A DNA stretch of 64,000 nucleotides from assembly GCF_022539505.1 (NCBI RefSeq), contig NC_061508.1:61575754-61639753 (forward strand). Direction: 5' to 3'. Below the pieces are notes generated by a model. That model saw nothing but the letters and a program-made list of their open reading frames with translations, did no database searches and had not been told where the DNA came from. Position 1 is the first letter of the stretch, and each line of letters starts with the position of its first letter. This document shows, one piece after another, positions 49,106 through 60,051 of the stretch. Made by a program: the position numbers and the translations under genes. This DNA is from Lolium rigidum (lineage: Eukaryota > Streptophyta > Magnoliopsida > Poales > Poaceae).

Positions 49106-49555
49106 CTCCCTCCGACCCGAATTATTGGACGTGATGTCCTTTTTACAAAACACACCTTCCAATTTTCCCGACAAACCTCCGAGGTCGTCTCTATCCCTAA
49201 CACTCGTCCGGTCGTCCCCCTTTCCCCGCTACTCCGCCGCCGGCGGCCATGTCTTGCCCGCGCCGCCTGCTCCGCCCCTCCCTCGCCGGCCTCCTTCCTT
49301 CCTCATCGTCTCCCCGCCTTCCTTCCTCTGCCTTCCACCAACCAGAACCCAACGAGGAGGGAGCAAAGATGAAAGTGATCCCTTTTGCCCCCAAGCGTCT
49401 AATTTTTCCGGCTCCGGCGGCGGTGCTCGTAGTCGGCGGGGTGAATCCAGAGGATTCCTCGCATCCTTTTGCGCCGCCACACGCACCACCTGTCGGAGCT
49501 CCCCTACAACCTTCTCCACCTGGCGTGGGCGCGCGGCTGCGCGTGCGCGCGTGGC

Positions 49556-49710
49556 GAGGTGGTGCCGCAGCTTGGTGCGGGAGGGGAGGTCTCGGCGGCC
49601 AGAGCCTGGGAGGTGGTGCTGCAGCTTGGTGCGGGAGGCACCTCGGCGGCCAGAGCTTGGGAGGTGGTGCTGCAGCTTGGTGCGGGGGGCTCTGCTTCTG
49701 CCCCTGCAAT
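49556..49710. repeat. Three tandem copies of a 51-54-bp GC-rich unit
   Basis: Copies start at 49556, 49610 and 49661 with GAGGTGGTGC(C/T)GCAGCTTGG; the third is partial. They lie in the GC-rich trailer of the mariner element. Frames across it are open on both strands, but no protein family is recognised. Confidence 0.75.
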
Positions 49711-50971
49711 CACCGGCCAAAGTGAGTTGCCATTAGCTTGTTTAACTGCGAAAATTACTGAGCCTTTGCTTTGTTTGATAAGAAGTAATGTGGCTCTAAA
49801 TTTAGCTACAAGAATGTGTGTCATACTCCGTAACTGAATTTTCATGTGGATCAGAGTGAGCTTTCCTTCCTCCAGTTCATCCCAGGCTTTAAATTTAGTT
49901 GCAACAATGTGTTTCATAGCTGCATGAATGTGTTAAGTGCTTGTGTTGGGAAATTCAGCAGTTGATGTTGACCGTTGCTTGCGTCGTTAATCTGTTTGAA
50001 TGATATGGTTGCTTTCTGGTTTGGTTGGAAAACTGACAGTTGTTGCTCCATTGCCGTTTAAGGAGATAGCTCAGGTTTTTCCATAGAGTTTGTCGATAGT
50101 CTGCTTCCTTGTGTAACCTTGCATATAGTACAGCCTTGTGTTCCGTCTCCTTGGTTTCTCCCAGTGTATTGTTGTCCTATTGAGTAGTTATGTTTGTACT
50201 GTAATATTCATCTCAGTTTTTATTTCTTTTGACTTATGGCTTCTGGTTTAAACTAGTCTTCTACCCAGCTTGTCCGAAATTCAGAAGACTAAATTTTTAG
50301 TTTTAATTTTTCAAACTGCATAAGGTTAATTTGGTTTGAAACATGAAGAGAAAGAATTGTCATGTTGTTGATTTGAAGGCTTTCTTGGAAAGAGTTGCCA
50401 CAAAACAGACAAACTGAAAATCAGAACAATATGCAGTTGGTGTTATTCCAAGAACAGGGACAAGCCATCAAGCGTCCGGAAAGTTAACCTCTAATTTGTA
50501 AGCTGTCCCACTAGCTTTCCATTCTTGTCTTGATTATTTATATGTTGCTCCTTTGACATGTTGAACAATTGGTAGTGATCAATGATATTGTGCTTAAACT
50601 GTGCATATATTATACAGTTAGAACTGTATGATGCTCCTATAATCAATTATGCATGCCAGTATATTCCATCAATCTATTACTCCTTGTCTCTGTCATTGCA
50701 ATCTACCAGTATATGCCATCAAGTACGTATATGAACAGTAGGAAACACAGTTGTAGAATAATGACTTGAGTTCAAACAATTACTACTTGAGTTCAAACAA
50801 TTACAGCCAACATAATTATATACAGCCATCTTCACCTTTACATTTTTTTGCAATATACCATGCTTCTACTTTACATTTGTTTGCTCCTTGTTCAATATAC
50901 CCTGCTTCTCCTCTGTTCAATTGTACAGTACTCCATGCTAGCTATTTTAGGACTATTTGTTTGCGCCCTCC

Positions 50972-53231
50972 TTATCCGAGCTTCTCTTGTATTGAAGCTT
51001 GGAATTCTCCTATTTTGGTTTCCCGAATGAGGTTAATTTTCTGTGTCTCGATTCGATTCCTTTGACGGACAAGGCTTGATGGGTCATTCAACCATGTATC
51101 ATATGTATTTCCTGGGATAATTATGTGATCATCCACAATTACTTGGGGGCCAGTCCTGCGTGCTTTTCTCTTTGATGCTTTGGCTGGTTGTTTTCCCTCG
51201 ATCTTCTTCTCCTCTTGCTCCTCTTGTTGATCCTCTTGATCCTCTTCTCTTCCTCTTCTCTTCTTGATCCTCTTCTTCTCCTTGGGCTTCTCTTCTTCTA
51301 TTATTGGTTGTTTTCCCTTCCTCTTCTCCTGATTAGGCTTTTCTTCTTCTATTATTGGTTGTATTGCAGCTTCAAATTCGCCTATTTGTGTTTTCCGGAT
51401 GAGGTCAAGTTTCTGTAAATAGTAGACATCAAATTCTGTGAGTAAGATGCATCAGTTTAGACCCATCTTAATACAGATAATTACAAGCAATAGGACATTG
51501 ACATACAGTCTTGACTCGATGCCATGGACGGATAATGCTTGATGGGTCCTTCAACCATGTGCTATATTCTTTTGCTGCGATAATAGTGTCATCATCCACA
51601 ATTAATTGGGATCTTCCTTTTCTCTTTGATGCTTTCTTTGCTTGTGTAGCCTTGATCTTTTCCTCCTCTTCCTCCTTTAGTTGCTTCTCATATTCCTCTA
51701 TCAACTTTAAGGTTTATTCATATAGTTCGCTATCAACCTCTAGTGTGTCAGGCAAGTTTTCCCCCTTTATCATTTTGTCCTTGCCCATGTGAATTAGCTT
51801 ATATGTATTTCCACCCTGATTTTTCATAATCTGCACAAGGACAGACTGCAAGGTGACATACACTTTGGCAAGTGTATTCACGTCATATGCATCGTAAGCT
51901 TGTTCTACTGATTCTATCAGTTCTTTGAGAGTGTTAGGTGCACTCTCAAATGCCAAGGATTGGATTGAACTGAAGAAGCAGAGATCCAGAACATTCACAT
52001 CCGGGGAGTTAGGAGGTTGAAAAGTCAACCTAATAGCCAATCCTGAAGCTTTTACGGCGGCTTGAAAAATAGGATCATCAGGCAGAACATGTGTTCTTGC
52101 ATTATCCTGTTGTATCCATATGGTTCCCACGTCTCCATCCTCGGGCCATACTTCAACAATTGCTGGAATTACCTTCTCACAGAGGTATTCCCGCATCACG
52201 TCTCTAGTAACATTGAGATTCTTTAGCATCAAATCGCCTTTTGTCTGATACTTTGAGTTGTACTTGGCCACATCCTCTATGACAAAAGCCCAAATTCCGA
52301 CCTTTCCGTCAAATGTCATATTACCTTGTGCATCAAATCTTGGTCTTGTAACCAGAGTTAGGAACATCACCTTACCGATGTTGTTATGGTTATGGATAGT
52401 GCGAACTGGATCCGGTTCTTCTGGAGTTAGGTAATATGTTCGATTACGCTTTGTCATATCAAACCATTTTTCATCCATATGCATTATGTTCCCCATCATT
52501 TTGAAGATAAGCTTTGCATCTGTTATTGATGGTTCATCTATCATTGAGATGCAATATAGAAGTCTTCTGAGTCTGTTTTCCAAAGATAGATATGGCTTCA
52601 GACTATTAGTATGGCGCCTTAAATCGCCCCATGCCAACCGTCTTTGAAGTGTCGAGAAAGGGACATCAAGGGACCTTGCTAGCGCCCTCAATGTACCCCT
52701 TTTGTTTAGTGGAACTTTAGGCACCCTTTCGTCGAGATTAAGCTCTCTCCTCTTTCTTCCGCATCTTCCCTTCCACTTGTTTGAGAAATCAAGCACTTCA
52801 TTTCTTCCCTCTTGATCTATGGCCTTCTTCCATGTCTTCTCAACAGATCTAAGACTTATTCCCAAAAGTTGAGCGACAATTTCTTTATCTGCCTTCACCA
52901 CGGGTCTATCATTGCCTAGAGCTTTCAGTGCAATATATGCAGCAAATTTATAACTTTCCGGCATATCTTTATGGTGCCTCTGCACACCATGTTCTTGTTC
53001 TTCTTATAGAATCTGATCTGGCTCCGCAGCATGTTCTTGTTCTTGGTGTTCTTCTTCTGAAACATGTCCTAGCTGAGCAACATGTTCTTGTTCTTGGTGT
53101 TCTTCTTCTGAAACATGTCCTAGCTGAGCAGCATGTTCTGGAGTATGCGGACTGAAATTGAGATCCAGATCCCTCCCTGCATCATCTTGCTCTTGTGGAG
53201 GAGTTAAATTGATATCAAAGAGGAGGACCAT
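50972..53231 (-). pseudogene. Mariner transposase with duplicated C-terminal extension
   Basis: The reading runs 53231 to 51507, then, after a GT-AG intron (51506-51413), 51412 to 50972: about 720 codons broken only by TAA at 53004-53006 and 51714-51716. The parts in order are: an acidic N-terminus with two copies of a His/Glu/Gln-rich repeat (LGHVSEEEHQEQEH); a helix-turn-helix region (DKEIVAQLLGISLRSVEKTW); the DDE core with HMDEKWFD, IWIQQDNARTH and NSPDVNVLD (spacing DD39D); then a Lys/Glu-rich linker. The tail has two homologous copies of a segment with IVDD..II......Y.TWL.DPSS, then LIR.T.IGEF. The catalytic Asp residues are intact. The tail is not a standard part of mariner transposases I know. 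Confidence 0.8.
53027..53135. repeat. Two copies of a 54-bp repeat in the transposase N-terminus
   Basis: Near-identical units start at 53027 and 53081 and encode LGHVSEEEHQEQEH twice in phase on the minus strand. 54 is a multiple of three, so the frame is kept. Confidence 0.85.
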
Positions 53232-53240
53232 TTTCTCCTA

Positions 53241-53963
53241 TTGTGGACTGGGCGAGCTGCAGAAAAGATACCAGAGTCATTACAAAGGATAACACATTTG
53301 TTCCCTACTTGCATGTACAGATTCCAGGAAGCACAAGTTCCAGCTCAAGCAAATAAATGTGGTGCAAGCATTCTATGCTTTGATGAAATACAAGTAACTA
53401 CTAATAAATGTGGAAGATTTAGACACAGATGCATATCTCCACAAATCTTTTCCACTCCAAATGCTGAATGTTTCAGTTGATTGCTACTTCAGTACATTGG
53501 TTTTTGTTTCAGCAAAGGATTCAGTTTCAGCAAGAAACACAAACTACTGAGTATAATCCGCATCCCCAGTACATTGTACTCCAGTTTCAGCAAGGGATTC
53601 AGTTGAGTACATTGAATGGGTTTCAGTTTCATATTGACTACTGATCATACTCCCGTACATTGCTGGGTTTCAGTTGATTACTCAATACAAAAGTACTCCG
53701 ACAAAGGACTCCAGTACATTGCTGGGGTTCAGTTTCAGATTGCCTACTGCATGAATGGGTGCGTCCAGTTGATTGTTTAATTGTTTCAGTAAGTTGATTA
53801 AAAACTGACAAAGTACTGAGTACAATCCACATCTGCAGGTTATTAAGTCGGCCTCTCCTTGGATGATAGCAAGTATACTGAATGTCCAGCTCAAATGAAG
53901 CAAGTATACTGGATGTCCTGTCAACATATTATTGTCTAATATTTCTATTTCGTCCTTGGACAG
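53241..53963. other. Mariner leader/intron with cagtttcag-rich low-complexity sequence
   Basis: Words such as GTACATTG, GTTTCAGTTTC and AGCAAGG recur irregularly between 53490 and 53800. No gene. It may be an intron of the leader or sequence brought in with the PHD fragment. Confidence 0.4.
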
Positions 53964-54100
53964 GTATACCAGCCAACTGAAGAAGAAATGAGGCGTTAGT
54001 TAGATCCATATGAAAATGTTGTATGCATAGAGTGCAATCAAGGTGGTGAGGACAATCTCATGTTGCTGTGTGATATTTGCGATTCCTCTGCACATGCTAA
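53964..54100 (+). pseudogene. Captured PHD-finger gene fragment inside the mariner
   Basis: After a splice-acceptor-like ...TTGGACAG, one frame reads QPTEEEMRR, a TAG (53997-53999), LDPYENVVCIECNQGG and DNLMLLCDICDSSAH. C-x2-C, C-x2-C and a following His are the start of a PHD zinc finger, the histone-tail-binding module. Similarity stops after the His, and the second zinc half is missing. It lies antisense to the transposase. The donor is probably a host PHD/RING-type gene, since the segment looks like a normal plant exon. One stop and the truncation make it non-functional. Confidence 0.6.
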
Positions 54101-54449
54101 ATCACCAATTCTTGATGAATGCAGAACCCTGTCCGTGCTTTGCTTTTACCGGCGACATTGCTCTGATTTGGGCAAGTGCTAACAGAGGACCAGTTTTGCT
54201 ACTGACGAGAAAGAACACCATCGCGCCCCCAACGGAAGAACACTGCAACTAACAGAGGAATTCACCCATTTTTGGAACAAAAACAGCTGTATCTCCTTGG
54301 AAAGGAAAGCGAGATCGGCGCGATCCGGAGCAGAATTGGCAGGCGCGCGCGAATCGTGCATCAGGAGATTCAAGCATTGAGAGAATGACACGGAGCAGAA
54401 TCGTGGATCCGGAGCAGAACACGGAGCTAACATCAGGAGACCAAGCATT

Positions 54450-54960
54450 GAGAGAATGAGAGCGCCGTACCCTTGTGCCGTTGCGAGCTGCTTCGTCGCG
54501 TCCACCGCGGAGCAGGGCGTCACCCGCGGGAGGCCTTCACTCTGCTCCTGCGCGTCCCCCGTTCCCGGCGGAGCAGGGAGACGTCCCGGACCACGACGCG
54601 AGGGGCACGGACGGAACGGCCGCGAGCGCGGACGAAGGCAGCGCAGCGGCGGCAGAGTGGGTCTCGAGGAAGAGAAGGCCAAACCTCGACGGCCGCCGGG
54701 CGACCTCGACGGCGCAGTCGGTGTCGAGGAAGAGGAGCTCGGTGAGGTCGCCCACGAGGCCTTCCTGCGCAGGGAAAGGAGAAGCGACCGGCCGGCGGGC
54801 CCTCCGCGGGAACCTCCCGACACCGAGCGGATCCGCCCCGAACTCCCTCTCGCCGGGGAGCTGCAGACGGCAGCGCCACGCCGTCGGCCTCCTCCTGGAG
54901 GAAGACGACCTCCTGATTTGGACCTGATTGCAAATTATTTTGAATTCACGAGGGGGTTAT
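54450..54960. other. GC-rich 5' end of the mariner element
   Basis: Open frames occur on both strands because of GC content, and none shows family motifs. By position it should be promoter and leader of the minus-strand transposase. Confidence 0.4.
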
Positions 54961-55013
54961 TGTAAAAAACAACTGATAACACTCTCCCGAACAGTAATTC
55001 GGGTCGGAGGGAG

Positions 55014-55722
55014 TAGTAGAATCGATTGACCATGGTTGATGGGACGGAGCAGCTAGAATCCGGCGGTGGCCTTCCAGGTTGCAGACGCCAGACGGGCCGG
55101 AGTGGAGGTCTTCACGGACGCAGATGGGGCGTCGCTCCGAGCGTCAGCGTCGCCAACGCAGAAAAACACGAGGGACCAGGAGCGTCTTGAATACACGTCA
55201 ATCCGGCGTGTATCGGGGAGTTTTCTGGAGTTGATCCCCGCGTAAACCAGCCCGCCAAACGGCCAACTCATGATTTTGCGTGTAATAATATTGCGCCGGG
55301 ATAATACACTGGAAACGTAGCTAATACTCCTGTACCAAACAGGGCCGAAAGGAAATACTATAGTACGGATGAGACGGGTAGCATGCATGTCTTTGCCTTT
55401 TTTCAGTCGAGCGAGCGAGCGAGAGAAACTTGTTTTGCGTTCACACATAACCTGCCGGGCAGCCAACGATTTACGGCATGCAAGTACGTGTTATTTTTAG
55501 TCCCACCTCGCCGACCGAGAGAGAAAACGACCAGCTTATATACCTCGCACTTCCTACATTTGCATGCAACTGTCGGCAGCTCGGTTGGAAACAGGATTTG
55601 CGCAGCGCACGGAGACGAGAGCTTCGTTAATGGGCTTTGATCTCCGCTGGCCCAATCTGTGATTCCTTAAGCGAAGCATGAGATAAGGGAGCACGCGAGC
55701 GACAGGGAGGAGCATCCTAGGT
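55014..55722. other. Spacer with a transposon-like terminus
   Basis: 55050-55346 ends with CCAAACAGGGCCG and, read on the minus strand, begins GGCCCTGTTTGGTAC, a Tourist/hAT-like terminus. A GAGCGAGCGAGCGAGAG run lies at about 55410. No supported gene. Confidence 0.35.
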
Positions 55723-55822
55723 GTTAACCCATGCACGGCGAGAAAACACTCTTCACTGTATGGCTGCACAACGTTAACCCATGCACGGCGAGAAAACACT
55801 CTTCACTGTATGGCTGCACAAC
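55723..55822. repeat. Perfect 50-bp tandem duplication
   Basis: Units 55723-55772 and 55773-55822 are identical (start GTTAACCCATGCACGGCGAG). Perfect identity suggests a recent event. Confidence 0.95.
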
Positions 55823-56169
55823 GCCAACCAAACCATTAATATGCCTTACCTTTCCAATTTGTAGAGATAATCATTTTTCGTTGTTTAGCTGTGTGTTTGA
55901 GCCCATAACCTGTAATGCATCTTAATATTGGCGTAACAAGTAAGCATCTACATGTGAAATGCTACTGGACAGCTACTTAATTTGTTGTCTAACTGTAGTA
56001 TACACAGTTGGTAGATCTTGACAATTAGCAAGTCCCCAGTTTCGCAGTTGGTGCATTGGGACTGGTTTAACATTTTAAGACCTACAGTACTAATTATTAT
56101 TTCTACTCATTACTGTCATGCACTTTTGTGCTACTGTATGAAATGCCAATGACTATATTTTGGACGTAT

Positions 56170-58871
56170 TTTGTAGGTATTCTCTCATCGATGACTTGTA
56201 CGATGAACTCCACCGTGCGCGGTTTATGGGGAGGAAGGAAGGGTTTTTGACCAGCTCCACCAGAGGTCCGGTGGGGTTAATGACAAGATGAAGTATGACG
56301 AGCGATACACGAAGCATATCCGACAGACTGGGCTTCTCCCTTTCATCACACTCGTGTCTCGTTCGACGCCGAAGATGAACCCTTGTTTGATCACGGCACT
56401 CGTTGACCGATGGCGTCTCGAGACACATTCTTTTCACTTCCATTGTGGGGAGATGACTGTGACTCTGCAGGATGTTTCTATGATCCTTGCACTTCCTATC
56501 AAGGGTGACCCTATATGTTTTAGCACTGATACTGAGGGATGGCGTGCCACTATGGAGGGCCTCATAGGGAAGGAACCAGGTGTTCAGAAGATGTCTGCCG
56601 GTGCAACTTATTCATGGATTGCTCAGAATTTTGGCCAGTGCCCAGATGGATGATGAAGATAGTGAAGTGGTGCAGCATAATGCCCGGGCATATTGTTGGT
56701 ATGTAATCAGCCGGGTTTTTTTTCTAACGCCACCGGAGACCGCGCTTCCTTTATGTGGCTTCAGTTATTTGCTGGTTGGAAGCATGGACTTAGTTGGGGT
56801 ACAGCTGCACTTGCTTATTTGTACCGCCAGGTAACCACTCAGTGTTTTGGCAAAATTCAAGTTTTCTCGAGTTGGATATACTTACATATTTTTTCTTGTG
56901 TGTGCAGCTAGATGAGGCGTGCCCCTACGGCACGGATTTAAAGGACCGGAGTAAGTCGAAGGAAGCTAATATCAGTGGTCCTATGATCCTCTTGTCGGTT
57001 TGGTGTTGGGAGCGCTTGCCAGTTGGGCGGCCAACAGTTTTGGATTACGACCGATGGGATGATCATGGTGATCCAGAGCATATGGTTACATGGGCGTGAC
57101 ATTGGGACAAGGTTGAAGGTTTCTTTGGTGTTTCGAAGACACACTACTTGCACTACGTCAACGAGCTCGATGTCATGCTTCCAGAGAATGTAAGCTCATT
57201 CGCTTGTTTTCCTAGCAGTATTTCGATGTTCTAAAAATACTACTAACCATATCGTTGATTGTTTTTTACACAGGTGACCTAGGATCCATATGGAATAGCA
57301 GGTAATATTGGTCGCAGTATAACATTCGCTTTGAACCCAAAGTGCCTAGACGAATCACATCTTTGGAGGTTGTGTGGCCTGTTAATTTGTTACTACGCCG
57401 TGGAGTGGCATCTACCACACCGGGTTATGACATAGTTTGGCTTATATCAGGAGACCCCACCAAAGTTCAAAGACACTTCTTTCCATCTTCACGGGTAATT
57501 ACTTATGAAAAAACCTTGTAGTTATTTTGATTGTTCCAATGTACAGACAAAGATTACATTCTATGTGCAGCATCGACAAGATCAAGAAGAAGGGCATAAA
57601 GAATTGGAGCAAGGAACATAAAGTACACATCAAGAGGTTTCTTCACAAGATCGATAAGATCGAGCAAAGAATGCTTAGAGGCACTCCACCTCCCGCCCCG
57701 TGGCCTTTCGTTACCGCGGCATTCAACCGCTATCTCATGTGGTTGCGTGGTGTGGCTCGTACACAACTAAACCCGCTGACATTTCAAAGTGAGGACGTAT
57801 TGCTTGAACCCAATCCGGGTTTCGATTAAATGGCCAATTTGGAGTACAACAAGCTCATTAGGACTGGAACACGCACACAAGGTATATTTTCCTTATCTCT
57901 ACGTATCTATAATATCTAAATTGACGCTTTGCTCGATTGTGTGCTTTGCGCTATGTAATATGCTTGCTTATGCTACAGTTTGTTGGTGCGAGTATACTGC
58001 CTTTTTTAGTAATTTGATATATACGGAAAATCTACCAGTTTTAATAAGTGATAAACTGTGGCTTATATATATGGGAAGTCCACCAATAAATTCTGATAAA
58101 TTGCTTTGCGCTATGTAAGCTGCACATTGTTGAGACCAATAAGCACTGAAGAAAATCATTCTAATATGATAAAATCATGTTCAAATTACCAGCTCTTTCA
58201 TACTTGAACAACCAGGTGATCTTCTAACTTAAAGAATGCTTGTTTTTTTCATAGCAAACCGAGCTCTCGAAACATGTCATCGAAACCAGGGAGGCACTCA
58301 AGTACCCTTCAGGTGAAGAGTCCTACCATGCGCTTAAAGCATTTGCCGAGGTATATCTTGTATTTTCATGCTTCTTTTGCAAACTTCCGATCTTCTAACT
58401 TAAATAATTGTCTATTTCACAGCGAAGCAAGTCTTGGGCACGTGGTGTAGGTGCTCTTCTCGGTTGTTGCTTCATTGGCGATGTTGTGCCTACCACGTCT
58501 AGTCCTTCGTCAAGTACTACACACGGATCTCTCGAGGACTCGGGTGTGGGTGACACCGAGGAGGAGGAATCGGGTGACATCGAGGGGTAGGAGGATGAGG
58601 GACACACGCATGATGAGACCAACACCTCGTAGATCCCTGATGCACCTGAGCCTAGTCAGCAGCAGCAGTACAACTTCAAGGCGAGGAAGCAAAGGCAATA
58701 TTCAAAGGAAGATATTTTACTCCGGATGTGTACCAGAATAAAAAGGCAGCTAAGGACCCGGTCGAGGCGGAGGACAGCGAGGAGGAGCCGATTAGGAGGA
58801 GACGGCGCCTAGGTGTTGCTAAGAAAACTGAGGTTGACAACGCAAAAAAAGGGAAGGGGAAGAAATCATGA
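56170..58871 (+). pseudogene. Plant mobile domain (PMD) protein gene, broken
   Basis: Exon pieces in order: 56200-56650 (MNPCLITALVDRWRLETHSF, then TVTLQDVSMILALPIKG, the PMD hallmark); 56690-56830 (RAYCWYVISRVFF, then after a shift WGTAALAYLYRQ); 56910-57190 (GPMILLSVWCWERLPVGRP); about 57275-57490; 57545-57826 (PWPFVTAAFNRYLMWLRGV); 58255-58350; and 58423-58590 (Ser/Glu-rich). A basic tail ends KKGKGKKS at 58871. Frameshifts near 56650 and stops near 57098, 57282, 57430 and 58590 show it is dead. PMD genes (MAIN-type) act in gene silencing or are carried by transposons. No transposon ends are visible around it. Confidence 0.65.
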
Positions 58872-59740
58872 TGTTTACTTGAACTGCATTGTCACTTCAG
58901 AACTATGTTGTTTTACTGATGATATCATGTACTATGTTGTCACTTGAACTATGTTTTATTTGATATTTTCAATTGAACTATGTTGTCACTATGTTGTTTT
59001 ACTTTTAAAGATATTATCCTTAACTGTACTCTTAGAGGCTGATGCTGTCACTTCATTTTATCATGCCCGGAATACTTTCAAAGGCTGCTAGACTGAAGTT
59101 AAGATTATTCTGTGTACATGGCGCCACATACCAGGGCGCCGTACGACCGTGGCGTCCTTCTATAAAATCACTCTATGGCAATATGTAGGATACATAGTAT
59201 CGAACTAAGACGACAACCCGATTGTGTCTTCTACACCAAGCCTTCCTCTTGGGCCTTAGGCGGGCACTGTCTTAGACTCTTAGACAGACTCCTCTTGGGA
59301 TCCAACCTGGCTGGGCCTCCGTCCTGGTCCTTGGAAGATGGGCCTCTTGGTTGACCTTCTGACCTCACCTCCCGTCAGCCACCTAGGTCCACCAGTATGT
59401 GGTCATGTCGTAGCTATACCCGGTTAATATTAAGGAGAAAATGTCAACGTGGCATAAGCTCGCAGAGAGTGGCCCATGGCGTATCAAAGATCTGTATTTC
59501 AGTTTGGCCTCGCCAAGTTCCATACTTTGTTTGATGATTCACAAGTAAATTTTGTAAGAATTGCCTAAACGGAACAGATTTTGTAAGAAACAAGTTACCT
59601 ACTTTCATCACTAGGGCTTGTACAACTCTAGACCCTTAAGCGATTAACAATAATACGCCTATCAAAAATGAAAATCAATCAAGACCTCTGCCAGCAAACA
59701 CAACTAATAGATGCGCGAAAAACAATTAGTTTTTGCCGTT
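58872..59740. other. Spacer with repeat-like sequence
   Basis: 58880-59010 repeats ACTATGTTGTCAC(T) irregularly. 59190-59400 has TTGGGCC/GGGCC-rich sequence like retroelement or CACTA subterminal DNA. No gene is supported. Confidence 0.3.
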
Positions 59741-59744
59741 GGAA

Positions 59745-59951
59745 AAAAAGTTGGCTGCTAGAGAAAAAAGTGCATCGCCCGGCTCCTATTCTAGTTGTGG
59801 CAATGTGGCTCCCGATTCTAGGCAAGATCGCCGCCTCAACGGCCGTCAGCCTCCTCCAAGAGACACGAGTATTAGGTTCATTGGGCCTCCAAGAGAACCG
59901 TCGGCGTCCTCCGGGCCGGTCAGAGAGGGCTCCACTTTGCACAATATATGA
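59745..59951 (+). pseudogene. Short coding-like fragment of unknown origin
   Basis: One frame reads a Ser/Pro/Arg-rich stretch (SRQDRRLNGRQPPPRDTS, then PREPSASSGPVREGS) to a stop at 59951. Composition differs from its AT-rich surroundings, suggesting an exon fragment, perhaps from a CCCH- or RNA-binding-type protein; that is a guess. A partial Stowaway-like terminus (TACTTCCTCCATTTCATATT) follows at 59969. Confidence 0.25.
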
Positions 59952-60051
59952 GCTAGATGTATACATATACTTCCTCCATTTCATATTATTTTTTATAGAT
60001 TCAGATGCATCTATGACAATGAAGTACTCTGGCTTTGCCACAAAACTCTAC

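Larger units (their letters stand above)
49106..55013 (-). mobile_element. Complete plant mariner-like transposon (Tc1/mariner, DD39D)
   Basis: A 5908-bp element with perfect 19-bp terminal inverted repeats (CTCCCTCCGACCCGAATTA at 49106 and its complement ending at 55013) and TA on each side (49104-49105 and 55014-55015), the mariner target signature. The transposase is on the minus strand (53231 to 50972). The ends are GC-rich (49125-49700 and 54450-54950), probably leader and trailer sequence. It also holds a captured PHD fragment (+, 53964-54100). It shares the CTCCCTCC terminus type with the Stowaway MITE at 33489. Confidence 0.9.

Noticed and set aside
54179..54823. A 214-codon minus-strand frame and its plus-strand counterparts
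   Set aside because: GC-rich terminal region of the mariner. No family motif and open in several frames.
48672..55346. GGCCTTGTTTGG and CCAAACAGGGCC as ends of one Harbinger element around the mariner
   Set aside because: Subterminal sequences do not match, and no convincing target duplication was found.
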